Notes: generated by a model not told the origin, from the sequence alone. A DNA stretch of 14,796 nt from Chloroflexota bacterium (GCA_005880075.1 VBJT01000026.1:1-14796), one strand, 5' to 3'; positions 1 to 7,250 are shown, counted from the stretch's first letter. A program made the numbers and translations.

Positions 1-12
1 TCTAAGGCCGCA

Positions 13-246
13 ATGTTGGATGCAGCGGGAACAGTCCTCGCCCTCTTCTACGGGGGCGTGCTCCTCTGGCTGGCTGTGGGGATTACGCGCCACCTCGTGC
101 GTCTCGTGCGACCATCGCGCCCTGCGCACTTCGTGGCCCTCCATATGACGGCCGTATGGAGCGTCGGCACTGCGGCCACCCTGGCGGCCTGCGCGCTCAT
201 CCTCTACGCTCTCACTCTCATCGAGAACGTTTCGCGTTCTAGCTAG
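13..246 (+). CDS. small two-helix membrane protein, unknown function
   Basis: A 77-residue protein I do not recognise. Two hydrophobic stretches (about residues 5-27 and 46-70) are separated by a basic loop rich in Arg and His (residues 28-40), which predicts two membrane helices with the Arg-rich loop in the cytoplasm. An AAGG six bases before the ATG supports this start. It is followed by a small hairpin (252-267) and then a second small membrane ORF on the same strand, so the two may be co-transcribed. The gene begins at the window edge, so what lies upstream is not visible. The call rests on the Shine-Dalgarno site, length and hydrophobic pattern only; no function can be assigned. Confidence 0.55.
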   Translation: MLDAAGTVLALFYGGVLLWLAVGITRHLVRLVRPSRPAHFVALHMTAVWSVGTAATLAACALILYALTLIENVSRSS

Positions 247-251
247 AGATC

Positions 252-267
252 GCCGGAATTATCCGGC
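252..267 (+). other. small hairpin between two small ORFs
   Basis: GCCGGA-ATTA-TCCGGC forms a perfect 6-bp stem with a 4-base loop just after the stop codon of the first ORF. It has no T-rich tail, so it is a weak terminator at best; it could instead stabilise a transcript end. Confidence 0.3.
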
Positions 268-294
268 ATCAGTGAGGGCGACCGAGGTATAAGG

Positions 295-507
295 TTGCGC
301 TTTCTCCGCCTCGGCATGCTCTGGTTCGTACTTTTCTTACTCGCAGCGTTTGTCTTTTTCGTCGAATTTGTGGCAAAGGTTCCCGGCAACGCTGAGCCGG
401 TTCCCCGACCCACCCCTCCTGTCGGGATGTCTCGCCCGGCTCCTATATTCGCTATCGAGAATCAGCTGAGCGATTCCAGCTCGAACACCAGGTCGCCGTT
501 GTCGTAG
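295..507 (+). CDS. small single-pass membrane protein, unknown function
   Basis: A 70-residue ORF starting at TTG with a good Shine-Dalgarno site (GAGGT at 283-287, seven bases upstream). Residues 5-28 are strongly hydrophobic and rich in Phe, predicting one N-terminal membrane helix, followed by a short Pro-rich tail (PVPRPTPP around residues 36-43). The last 46 bases overlap the 3' end of the convergent lipoprotein gene, so the C-terminal residues may be non-functional read-through. It could be a real small membrane protein or a chance ORF; the ribosome binding site is the main argument in favour. Confidence 0.4.
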   Translation: MRFLRLGMLWFVLFLLAAFVFFVEFVAKVPGNAEPVPRPTPPVGMSRPAPIFAIENQLSDSSSNTRSPLS

Positions 508-1178
508 CGCACGAGGGTTCGCGCGGCATTATTCGCATACCAGGCTTTCTGCGTTCGTCCACCCGACCGGATCTCCAAGCGCCAAGCCTGGAATTTCCCA
601 GCGGGTACATTGACTTCTTCCATCGACTTCACCCGCAAGACAACCGGCAGGAGGTCCGGCTTTGTCAGTGAACAGCTAAGAACATCGACGTACTTTAGCT
701 CTTCGCCTTCGACTAATTTGAGTGTCCGCCACAGAAAGAGGTCCGACCAGCTGTCATAGTGCTGAGCGGGGACCGTGAGATTGTCCCTGCGATTCTCGTC
801 TTTGGCCTGCTGTTCTACCGTAACGTTATTCGCATCGTAAGTGGCAGTGCAATCGCGCTTTCCCTCCGGCCCGTCGATCGTGCGCTGTACGACTTTTGGA
901 TGGAGATTTTGCGTATCCGCCTCGAGTTGGATAGTGTCCGTAATCTTCTGGTCGGGGATATCAAAGCTCTGGCTCAGCACCAAGGCGCCTTCACGCATCG
1001 CGATCTTCAGCTCACCGCTGCCCTTGGGGTCGTCGTCGTGGAGCAAACGGTAGTGTGCGGTTTCCGGCACCGACCAGGGGATCGAAGAGAGCACATCTTG
1101 AGCCACCAGCTCGTCCGAGCCGCCGGAACAGGCGCCGAGCAGAGCAACGATGACGACGAGGGCTAGGGCTAGGCGCAC
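462..1178 (-). CDS. DUF3108-like lipoprotein
   Basis: A 238-residue predicted lipoprotein. The N-terminus has a lipoprotein signal: MR, a hydrophobic stretch, and a lipobox L14-G15-A16 before Cys17. The mature part resembles DUF3108-type proteins: alternating beta-strand segments and a C-terminal part with the pattern VPAGKFQAWRLEI (about residues 193-205), then an Arg/Tyr-rich stretch. These proteins are thought to lie outside the membrane as beta-rich folds; their role is unknown. The start is GTG, four bases after the threonine aldolase stop, so translation is probably coupled and this is the last gene of the operon. Lipoprotein maturation needs LspA, and the only lspA in this window is broken. 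Lipoprotein call is firm, DUF3108 call moderate. Confidence 0.8.
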   Translation of the reverse strand: MRLALALVVIVALLGACSGGSDELVAQDVLSSIPWSVPETAHYRLLHDDDPKGSGELKIAMREGALVLSQSFDIPDQKITDTIQLEADTQNLHPKVVQRTIDGPEGKRDCTATYDANNVTVEQQAKDENRRDNLTVPAQHYDSWSDLFLWRTLKLVEGEELKYVDVLSCSLTKPDLLPVVLRVKSMEEVNVPAGKFQAWRLEIRSGGRTQKAWYANNAARTLVRYDNGDLVFELESLS

Positions 1179-1182
1179 GCGG

Positions 1183-2235
1183 TCAGACGCCCGCCCGGTG
1201 CAGTCCTATGCCAGCAGCCATGACAGAGCGGAGGCGGGCCACTGCCTCCTCGACGTCAGCCCGTTCGATCCCGAAGTGCGTCACCCAGCGGATCCGGCCG
1301 CCTTCGTCGAAACAGAGAATCCCTTCTTCCGCCAAGCGGCGGACGAACGCCGCGAGGTCCCAGCCTTCCACGGTGAAGTAGACGAGGTTGGTTTGCGGCG
1401 GAGGCGCCAAGGCGATCCCAGGAATTTCGGCTAGGGCCTCTGCGGCGATCCGTGCATTCTCCTGGTCCTCGGCGAGGCGCTCGACCATATTGTCGAGCGC
1501 GTAAAGACCGGCCGCGGCAAGGATACCCGCCTGGCGCATACCACCGCCGAGCATCTTGCGATAGCGACGCGCCTCCTCGATGAACTCTCGCGAGCCGCAG
1601 AGGACCGAACCGACAGGGCAGCCGAGGCCTTTCGAAAGACAAAACGTGATCGAGTCCGCGAACGCCACCAGTCGCGAAACAGGTATATTGAGCGACACCG
1701 CGGCGTTGAAGATCCTCGCGCCGTCGATGTGTACCGGGAGGTGGTGGTCATCGGCCAGGTCGCGGACGGCGGCCAGGTCCTCTTCGCCGAGGACCGTACC
1801 GCCGCAGAAGTTGTGCGTGTTCTCGAGGCAGATGAGACCGGTCCGCGCGAAATGGTCGTCGGAAGGGCGCATCGCTGCTCTCACCTCGCCCGGGTTGAGC
1901 CGGCCATTGGCGTCGTTCCTGACCGCTTTCATGATCAGGCCGCCGAGAGCAGATGCGCCGCCTACCTCGAAGTTAAGCGTGTGAGACAAGTGGCCGACTA
2001 TGACTTCGTCGCCCCGCCGACAGTGAGTAAGCAAAGCAGCCAGGTTGCCCTGCGTACCACTCGTAACAAGTAGTGCGGCTTCTTTGCCCAGCAAGCTCGC
2101 CGCCATTTCCTGGAGACGGTTGACAGTCGGGTCTTCGCCGAAGACATCATCGCCGAGCTCGGCGTCTGCCATCGCCTTGCGCATCTCCGACGAAGGGAGC
2201 GTTACGGTGTCGCTCCGCAGGTCGATGGTCCTCAT
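1183..2235 (-). CDS. ltaE: low-specificity L-threonine aldolase (PLP-dependent)
   Basis: A 350-residue fold-type I PLP enzyme of the beta-eliminating lyase/threonine aldolase family, which cleaves L-(allo-)threonine to glycine and acetaldehyde. Visible hallmarks: the N-terminal DLRSDTVT (residues 5-12), the phosphate-binding SGTQGN (59-64), the aromatic-stacking His85 in GHLSH, the PLP-ring Asp171 in HIDGAR (169-174), and the Schiff-base lysine Lys202 in FCLSKGLG. Length is normal for the family. The start has GGGGCG about five bases upstream and lies 19 bases after the cupin stop; the stop is four bases before the lipoprotein start, so it is the third gene of a four-gene minus-strand operon. 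Substrate stereospecificity cannot be read from the sequence. Confidence 0.95.
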   Translation of the reverse strand: MRTIDLRSDTVTLPSSEMRKAMADAELGDDVFGEDPTVNRLQEMAASLLGKEAALLVTSGTQGNLAALLTHCRRGDEVIVGHLSHTLNFEVGGASALGGLIMKAVRNDANGRLNPGEVRAAMRPSDDHFARTGLICLENTHNFCGGTVLGEEDLAAVRDLADDHHLPVHIDGARIFNAAVSLNIPVSRLVAFADSITFCLSKGLGCPVGSVLCGSREFIEEARRYRKMLGGGMRQAGILAAAGLYALDNMVERLAEDQENARIAAEALAEIPGIALAPPPQTNLVYFTVEGWDLAAFVRRLAEEGILCFDEGGRIRWVTHFGIERADVEEAVARLRSVMAAGIGLHRAGV

Positions 2236-2254
2236 GTCACGCCCCGTGGCAATC

Positions 2255-2686
2255 TCAGGCGGAAGTCCCGGCGCGGCCGTAGTCGTCCTCTAAGCGAACG
2301 ACGTCCGTGAGTTCGGGCGTCGATACTTCGAAGAAGCGGGAGTCTTCGAGCGCTTCCATACGGTGGATCGCGCCGGGCGGCAGCGTCACCGTGGTACCCG
2401 CCGGCGCGATGACCTCTTCGTACTCGCCCGGGCGATCGACGCTGCCGAGTGTGTACTTGATGCGGCCGGAGTCAACGTACTGCGTCTCGTGCTTTCGCTC
2501 GTGGTACTGAAGGCTCAGGCGGTGGCCTTTCTTGAGGATGAGCAACTTGCCGGCATAGCGATCGGTGTGGGCAAGCCAACGTTCCTCACCCCAGGGCTTC
2601 GGGACGACCTTGACGTCCTCGCGAGCTATGATGCGCGCCTCGTGGCGCTGGGATGCGGCATCACCGGGGCGGGCGTCTGATTGCAT
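2255..2686 (-). CDS. cupin, mannose-6-phosphate isomerase type II-like
   Basis: A 143-residue single-domain cupin resembling the C-terminal domain of bifunctional mannose-1-phosphate guanylyltransferase/mannose-6-phosphate isomerase. It has the family opening KPWGEERW (residues 30-37), a KLLILKKG strand, a metal-binding motif with His62, His66 and Gln69 followed by G74, and a second motif PPGAIHRM carrying His108. Such stand-alone cupins may isomerise phosphosugars or bind a sugar nucleotide; which of these applies is not evident. The N-terminal 20 residues before the domain are low in conservation signal and the start has no clear Shine-Dalgarno site, so a shorter start is possible. It is 19 bases after the upstream gene and 19 before threonine aldolase. 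Confidence 0.85.
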   Translation of the reverse strand: MQSDARPGDAASQRHEARIIAREDVKVVPKPWGEERWLAHTDRYAGKLLILKKGHRLSLQYHERKHETQYVDSGRIKYTLGSVDRPGEYEEVIAPAGTTVTLPPGAIHRMEALEDSRFFEVSTPELTDVVRLEDDYGRAGTSA

Positions 2687-2705
2687 TCGGACGTGGGTCG
2701 AGGGG

Positions 2706-3143
2706 CTAGCCGCGCCGCTCCCAAAGGGACTGATAACCTTCGCCGCCTCTTATCGCGGCGAGCACTTCCGTCTTCTCCTCGCTGATCAATTCGCCGAAGA
2801 CTTCGTTGCAGCGCTCGGCGAGCGGTTCTCCGCCGAGGCTGACGAGGCGCTCCTCGATGCGGTTCCAGAGGCCGGAGTTGCGGAAGGTCTCCATGTGGCG
2901 GGGCCACATGAAGGACATGATCTTCTCGGGCAGCGGAAAGCGGGGTCGCAGGCGCTTTAGGCTCTTGAAGCGCTCTTCCACGGAGCCGGCCTTGGGGACG
3001 ACGCCGATGAAGGGGCCTTCCTTTTCGTTGGTGCGGGTGTCGACGAGGAGGCGCTTGTCGACGATGGCGAAGCGGACAACGAGGACCTGGGCGCTCTCGA
3101 TGACCTTGGTGACCTCTTCCATGTCCAGGCCGAAGTCATCCAT
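2706..3143 (-). CDS. conserved-looking hypothetical protein, first gene of the operon
   Basis: A soluble, charged protein of 145 residues that I do not recognise. The chosen ATG gives an acidic start (MDDFGLDMEEV), then a beta-alpha-like stretch (QVLVVRFAIVDKRLLVDTR, about 18-36), an FIGVVPKAGSVEERF segment, a Lys/Arg-Pro-rich middle and a Trp/Arg region (WPRH, LWNRIEERL) before a helical C-terminus. The frame is open 52 codons further upstream (to 3299), but that extension is rich in Ser/Lys/Pro, overlaps a purine-rich repeat tract and looks non-coding, so I chose the inner start. There is no Shine-Dalgarno site; the gene may be leaderless. It precedes the cupin by 19 bases. Confidence 0.6.
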   Translation of the reverse strand: MDDFGLDMEEVTKVIESAQVLVVRFAIVDKRLLVDTRTNEKEGPFIGVVPKAGSVEERFKSLKRLRPRFPLPEKIMSFMWPRHMETFRNSGLWNRIEERLVSLGGEPLAERCNEVFGELISEEKTEVLAAIRGGEGYQSLWERRG

Positions 3144-3487
3144 GACAGGGGAAATTGTAAGCGAGCAGGGAGGATGGAACAAGGAAGCGGGCTTGATTGA
3201 TGCCGATTTCCGGCTGCTGGACTTGATTGCTTTCCACAGAAAACGTGTTCTCTCGGAGTGCGGAACGTTGAAGGCGGGAAAGTTCTTGGTTGTCTTCAAG
3301 ATGATCGTGTTGGCGACAGTTGCGGAAGGACAGGCCAGCGGCCGACGAGAACTAATAGCATACTGTCATCTTAGGGGAATAGGGTTAGAGATCGAAGTGG
3401 GAAGTGGCACTGCTTACAAGCGGTCAGGACAAGGCGTTTGAAGGCACCGGTTATATTCGGACGATAACGGTAGAGTAGGAGCAAGGT
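3144..3487. other. 344-base spacer without a convincing gene
   Basis: Lies between two minus-strand genes. The plus strand is open across it, but that ORF is mainly the shadow of the unknown gene and its tail resembles no family. No consensus promoter was found. The only structure I see is the short heptad-type tract at 3167-3187. It must hold the promoter of the 3143-462 operon unless the upstream pseudogene is co-transcribed. Confidence 0.5.
3167..3187. repeat. three-unit degenerate heptad tract
   Basis: AGGGAGG, ATGGAAC and AAGGAAG follow one another in a 7-base register. The start, CAGGGAGGA(A/T)GGAA, matches the longer array at 10008-10077, suggesting the two belong to one dispersed family. 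It is too short to be certain alone. Confidence 0.45.
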
Positions 3488-4530
3488 TTAGGGCCGCGAG
3501 CGCAGCTCTTCCAGTTTTTGGTGGGCGGCAGCGGAGTCGATGGCTTCTCGCGCGATCTCGGTGCCTTTGCCGATCGAGCCGGCACGCTCGGCGAGCCAGA
3601 TGCGAAGGCCGGCGTTCAGCACGACGAGGTCGCGGTGGCCGCCGGGCTCGCCGGCGAGGACCGCCTCGGCGATGGTGGCGTTCTCGGCCGCGTCGCCGCC
3701 GGACATCTTTCGCGCTTCTCGCCCATTTCCCAGAGAAAGGCGCGGCAGGGGCGTGACGTGGGCGCGTCCTCGTTGCCCTCAATGCCCTGGACGATCAGGA
3801 TGCGCCGGAAGCCCATCTCGCTAGCGGCTGACAGCATCTTCTGGGCGTAGGGGAGGTGACTGAGGCCAAGGATGCTGTAGGAAGCGCCCGCGAGGTTGTA
3901 GATCTTCTCGACAGTGCTAAAGCAGGTGCGCAGGGCAATCTCCGTCCGCAGCGCTCGCAGGGCGAAGACCTGCGGCACGAAGCGGGACTGGCGCATGAAG
4001 CCGACGCCCGTCTCCTCGATCAACCGCTGGACCTCTTCGGGCTCGCCGTCGATACCGATGCCCAACGCCTCGAGGACGTCGCCGATGGGGACACCGAACT
4101 TCGGACCGATGCGCTTCTCGCCGTGCATCACGACCGGCACGCCCGCCGCGGCCGCGACTATCGCGGAGGCCGGGCTGACGACGATGCTCTTCTTACGCCC
4201 GTCGTAAGGGCTACCGATATCGAGCAGACCTTCGACGTTCGGGGCGATCGCGCGGGCCGAGGCGCGAGCGGCTTCGGCGAAGCCGATCAGCTCCTCGGGC
4301 GACTCGCCCTTGTAGCGCTGGACGAGCAGGAAGCCGCCCGCCTGGGCCGGCGTCGCTTGCTGCGAGAGGATGAGCGACATCGCCTCGCGGGCCTCTTCTG
4401 GCGTGAGGTCGCGGCCGGCGCGGGGGCCCTGGCCGATCTCACGCAGGAAGAAGCGCATGCGCTCGAATGCCGCGCGATTGGCCGGGCCGGATGAATCGCC
4501 GCCGCCCTCGCCGGCAAGTTCGTCAATCAC
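3488..4530 (-). pseudogene. TrpD2/anthranilate phosphoribosyltransferase-like, frameshifted
   Basis: Two minus-strand frames together give one TrpD-family protein. The first part (4530 to about 3730, GTG start) has the N-terminal helical domain and the nucleoside-phosphorylase-like domain: QQATPAQAGGFLL, LDIGSPYDGR, VVMHGEKR, VLEALGI, NLAGASYSILG. The second frame (about 3706 to 3488) carries the C-terminal GGDAAENA, VLAGEP and DLVVLNAGLR motifs and ends at 3488. The shift falls between 3730 and 3706. The linker there is also shorter than in TrpD relatives, so a deletion of 3n+1 bases fits better than a single-base error. The PRPP motifs of true TrpD (GTGGD, KTFN) are replaced by GSPYDGR and VVSPAS, as in TrpD2/YbiB-like paralogues, so a tryptophan role is unlikely. 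No Shine-Dalgarno site; Met25 (4458) is an alternative start. Confidence 0.85.
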
Positions 4531-4600
4531 GAGCTATAGGTTAGCAGTCGACAGATGCAACCAACCAAACTGTGCTATTTAGGACTAAAATGGCGGCGGA

Positions 4601-5173
4601 ATGCTAACTAGGTCGGCGTCGAACCTTAGCGCACCATTAAGTTTGCGTGACCTTCTCCATTACTGCGCTTGCGCCCTTGGGATTACGACGGGACTGTCTT
4701 ATTGGGGCCTGACTTTCGCCTCACACCTAGTCCAGATCGGCCTATCGTTCGAATGGCTCGTAGCTTTCTGGACTTGCTTTGCGGAGATCCTGATGCTCGA
4801 AGTACTTTCGCGACCGTCGAGTAGGCTGATTTCAGAAATCGGACTCTCAGCTCTGGTCGGGCCTTTCTTGGTGGTGCGATGGATCTCGGGTCTCGGCATT
4901 CGCACCGTTTTCCATTACCTTGCTTGCGCTGTTGGTATCGCTATTGGAGCCCTCGGGTTCGCATTCAGTACGCTCGGCGCTCTGTTTGGCGTATGGCCGG
5001 GGTCTCCTTTGGGAGGAGTCATCTTCTGGCTGACATTCGGTTCAATCTTCGCGTGGGAGCTTGTTTATCGGCCCGCTACGTCAATGACAGCAGGAATTGG
5101 CGCCTGCGCGCTGATTCTCCTGACCGCATGGTTCGCAGGGTACGTGCTTGTGGGCCTAGCCCTGACGCCTTGA
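4601..5173 (+). CDS. polytopic membrane protein with internal duplication
   Basis: A 190-residue, very hydrophobic protein of unknown family. It consists of two homologous halves about 85 residues apart: HYCACALGI (20-28) matches HYLACAVGI (105-113), and WTCFAEILMLEVLSRPSS (57-74) matches WLTFGSIFAWELVYRPAT (143-160), followed by similar Gly/Ala-rich helices. Each half has about three membrane segments, giving roughly six in all. It is less GC-rich in its third positions than its neighbours and is divergent from the TrpD2-like gene (70-base spacer). A TAAAAT at 4586-4591 is a possible -10 element that would make the transcript nearly leaderless; no Shine-Dalgarno site is obvious. It converges on the next gene with a 14-base gap. 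Function unknown; transport is possible but unproven. Confidence 0.75.
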   Translation: MLTRSASNLSAPLSLRDLLHYCACALGITTGLSYWGLTFASHLVQIGLSFEWLVAFWTCFAEILMLEVLSRPSSRLISEIGLSALVGPFLVVRWISGLGIRTVFHYLACAVGIAIGALGFAFSTLGALFGVWPGSPLGGVIFWLTFGSIFAWELVYRPATSMTAGIGACALILLTAWFAGYVLVGLALTP

Positions 5174-5187
5174 GCTTGCCCCGCCTT

Positions 5188-6321
5188 TCAGTTCGCCCGT
5201 AGTCTTTCCGTTGCCAGCCCCATCTTCTTACACCACGCCGCGTAAGCCAGCGGGGAAATCTCGCTGGGCTTGATCTCGCTGCGGCCGCCCCAAAAGACGT
5301 TCGTGTAGGCGACCGGGATGCCGAGCGCCACGAGGTGCGCGTCGATCGCGGCCTTGTGGGCGAGGACGAGCGATTTGTCGGTGCCGTGCGCGACGCCCAT
5401 GACGTTGACGTTGTTGAACTCGGGCCCCGCTTCTCGCCAGTAACAGTGGGTGAGGATGTGGTGACGGCCGACCTCGCGGCCTGCCTCGACCTCTCGGCCC
5501 GGCGGGACAGCCCAGTGGAAAAGCGCATTGTAACGCGTCACGCGTTCCCCGCTGGCCGTCTCCTTGACGTGCTCGAGGAAGGTCGAGAAGCGGCCGAGGA
5601 GCTTGCGCTGGTGCAGCGACTCCGCGACGCGACAGAATTCATCGAGCGAGACGCCCCCCTCCTGGGCGCGCGAGTGCCAGAGGTCACGAACGATCTCGTC
5701 CGGCTTGAACTCGCGTTTGAGCGCGGTGAGGACGCGCCACTCGAGCTCGCTGAGCTCGATGACCTGCGGATACATCACTTCGGCCGGCTCGTCCGACTTC
5801 GATCCCGGCTCCATCCCACGCCGGCGGGTATGGCCGACGCCGAGTACGAAGAGCGCCTTCGCGGGCATGATGCGGTAGGTCTGTGCGCGGACACGGGATG
5901 CGAGGAAGGCGCAGTGCTTCTCGAGAGAGAAGCCCTGCGGGGCTTTCACCGTGGTCCAGAGGCGGTATTTCGAGCCTGCCGTTTCTGAGTCCGTGGTTCG
6001 AATTACGACGTGGCCGGAGAAGGGGTCGCGTTGGAACATGAAATCGAATGCTTCGTGAAGGCGTTCGTTGGGGACCTGCCAGGCGATGAGCGCGCCGTCG
6101 GCGAGGTTCGTCGAGAGCAGGGTCTGGCGGACGCGGCGGATAGTGCCGGCCGCGAGAAGCGCGCGGATGCGCTCGATGACGGTCTCGGCTGGCACGCCCG
6201 AGCGAGCGGCGATTTCGGCGAAGGGATCCCGCTGGAAGGCTTCGAGTTTGTCCTCAGACACGGCAAGGATAGCCGTGTTGATGGAATCGTCGAGGGCGAG
6301 GGGTACAGAGACGGTGCTCAT
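5188..6321 (-). CDS. two-domain AhbA/AhbB-like (Lrp/AsnC-related) protein
   Basis: About 377 residues containing two copies of the winged-helix plus ferredoxin-like unit of siroheme decarboxylases AhbA/AhbB (NirD/L/G/H family), relatives of Lrp/AsnC. Numbered from the start used here: unit 1 has an HTH (about 29-65, ending GTIRRV) and a sensor domain with SGHVVIR; unit 2 has an HTH (about 190-245) and a domain with THCYWRE (about 291-297), matching the conserved SHCYxR of AhbB, then NVNVMGVAHG. AhbA and AhbB are normally separate and form a heterodimer that converts siroheme to didecarboxysiroheme; here they appear fused. No other haem d1 or alternative-haem gene is in the window, so a regulatory or other tetrapyrrole role is possible. 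I chose the ATG at 6321 because a diverged upstream copy of the start region begins with the same Met; an ATG at 6339 is also in frame. Confidence 0.7.
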   Translation of the reverse strand: MSTVSVPLALDDSINTAILAVSEDKLEAFQRDPFAEIAARSGVPAETVIERIRALLAAGTIRRVRQTLLSTNLADGALIAWQVPNERLHEAFDFMFQRDPFSGHVVIRTTDSETAGSKYRLWTTVKAPQGFSLEKHCAFLASRVRAQTYRIMPAKALFVLGVGHTRRRGMEPGSKSDEPAEVMYPQVIELSELEWRVLTALKREFKPDEIVRDLWHSRAQEGGVSLDEFCRVAESLHQRKLLGRFSTFLEHVKETASGERVTRYNALFHWAVPPGREVEAGREVGRHHILTHCYWREAGPEFNNVNVMGVAHGTDKSLVLAHKAAIDAHLVALGIPVAYTNVFWGGRSEIKPSEISPLAYAAWCKKMGLATERLRAN

Positions 6322-6640
6322 GGTCGTGTCCGCGAACATGCTAGGGAGTCGGCCTACTGCGCAGAGAGGTTGGCCCCGCCCCAGATCCCTTCGCGAAGAA
6401 CGTCAGAGCCGCGCTCGGGGGTGGTCGTCGCTTAGGATGACGTGAGTGGGAGACGGTGAGGATTGCGGTATTGATGGGGTCGCCGAGGGCGACGGGTACG
6501 CTAACGGTAGTCATGGTCGTTCGCGGTTAGTATCTAGAAACGGACGGTTACGCGCGAATCTTTACCCGACCCTAGGCGCCTCGCGGGAGAAGCTGGTGCA
6601 GCGCGCGAAGCTGGTCGTCGCTCAGGATGACGTACGGGCG
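6250..6640. repeat. degenerate tandem direct duplication, period about 193 bases
   Basis: Copy 1 (about 6446-6640) and copy 2 (about 6250-6445) align end to end. The clearest blocks are GTCGTCGCTnAGGATGACGT (6424-6443 and 6614-6633) and the start region of the AhbA/B-like gene (ATG at 6321 and 6514, 193 bases apart), both with the same ~117-base distance between them. The middle is only loosely similar. The duplicated unit spans the end of the SET gene, the spacer, and the first ~23 codons of the AhbA/B-like gene. Confidence 0.75.
6341..6514 (-). pseudogene. truncated duplicate of the AhbA/B-like gene start
   Basis: Reading down from the ATG at 6514, the first 23 codons give MTTVSVPVALGDPINTAIL followed by TVSH, 17 of 23 identical to the start of the full gene at 6321. 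After that the frame runs into the duplicated SET-gene tail and stops at 6341 (57 codons in all). It is best seen as a by-product of the tandem duplication rather than a working gene. Translation from its ATG is possible but would make a peptide with no recognisable domain. Confidence 0.65.
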
Positions 6641-7209
6641 ATTGATGAGCGGAAGATGGCGATTGTTGGGCGGCGAGTGGCCTGCGCGGCCGCCATTTGC
6701 TGGCCGAGGCGGCCGAGCTTTTCGCGGAAGACCCGCTTATAAAGCTCGCTGAGGTAGGGCAGGTATTCAATCTGGAGCTCAAGCGGCAGCTGGAAGAAGT
6801 CCGAGTGGACGATCTTCCGGCAGCGGGCGCTGCGGCAGTTGCATTCCCAGACGACGTCGCCGAAGCCGTCGATGCGGTAGTCGTGGGTGATCTCCTCGCC
6901 GGCGCGGATGTCACGGAAGGCGGTCGCGCAACGCCTGACGACATTCCGGTACTCCTTCCACGCGCTTGGATTGCAGGAGTGGTTGATGTAGCGGGCGGGG
7001 TTGGGGAGGAGGATTTGGCGGCCGTCGGCGAGCCAGTCGCAGTGGCGCTCTTCCTCGCCCTCTCGCAACGGGTCCTCGCCGGTGATCACTCGGAGCTCGC
7101 TTGTGTCGAAGATGACTTCACCGGCCCTGAAGCCGCGTGCGGCGAAGACGCCGAGGCCGTGGATGGGTGAGGGCTTGACGATTACGTCGCCAAAGTTGCG
7201 TTCAGTCAT
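6622..7209 (-). CDS. SET-domain protein (putative lysine methyltransferase)
   Basis: A 195-residue bacterial SET protein, predicted to move a methyl group from S-adenosylmethionine to a lysine side chain. Hallmarks in order: GLGVFAARGFRAGEVI (18-33), the knot motif YINHSCNP (74-81), GEEITHDY (104-111) with the catalytic Tyr111, and a post-SET zinc motif CNC-x4-C (Cys123, Cys125, Cys130), which with Cys79 could bind zinc. An AGGA seven bases upstream supports the ATG. It follows the molybdoenzyme by 39 bases and precedes the AhbA/B-like gene. The C-terminal ~20 residues may be out of frame: another minus frame reads RHLPLINRPYVILSDDQLR on to a stop at 6572 and looks more protein-like than the annotated tail. 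The target protein is unknown. Confidence 0.85.
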   Translation of the reverse strand: MTERNFGDVIVKPSPIHGLGVFAARGFRAGEVIFDTSELRVITGEDPLREGEEERHCDWLADGRQILLPNPARYINHSCNPSAWKEYRNVVRRCATAFRDIRAGEEITHDYRIDGFGDVVWECNCRSARCRKIVHSDFFQLPLELQIEYLPYLSELYKRVFREKLGRLGQQMAAAQATRRPTIAIFRSSIARTSS

Positions 7210-7222
7210 CGACTATTCCTGC

Positions 7223-7250
7223 AAAAACCGAAAACCGAAAACTGACAACT
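7223..7250. repeat. four-unit heptad array (GAAAACY)
   Basis: AAAAACC, GAAAACC, GAAAACT, GACAACT: four consecutive 7-base units in the spacer between the molybdoenzyme and SET genes, the last overlapping the molybdoenzyme stop codon. It has the same period as the tracts at 7882 and 10008 but a different unit. Confidence 0.6.

Noticed and set aside
3144..3299. 52-codon N-terminal extension of the unknown gene
   Set aside because: Composition is Ser/Lys/Pro-rich, it crosses a purine-rich repeat tract, and the inner ATG begins a clearly more protein-like sequence.
2806..3441. Long plus-strand ORF opposite the unknown gene and across the 3144-3487 spacer
   Set aside because: Most of it is the antisense shadow of the minus-strand gene; the remaining tail shows no domain or ribosome binding site.
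3700..3735. Programmed ribosomal frameshift in the TrpD2-like gene
   Set aside because: No slippery run or stimulatory element is evident, and the linker is shortened, which points to a deletion.
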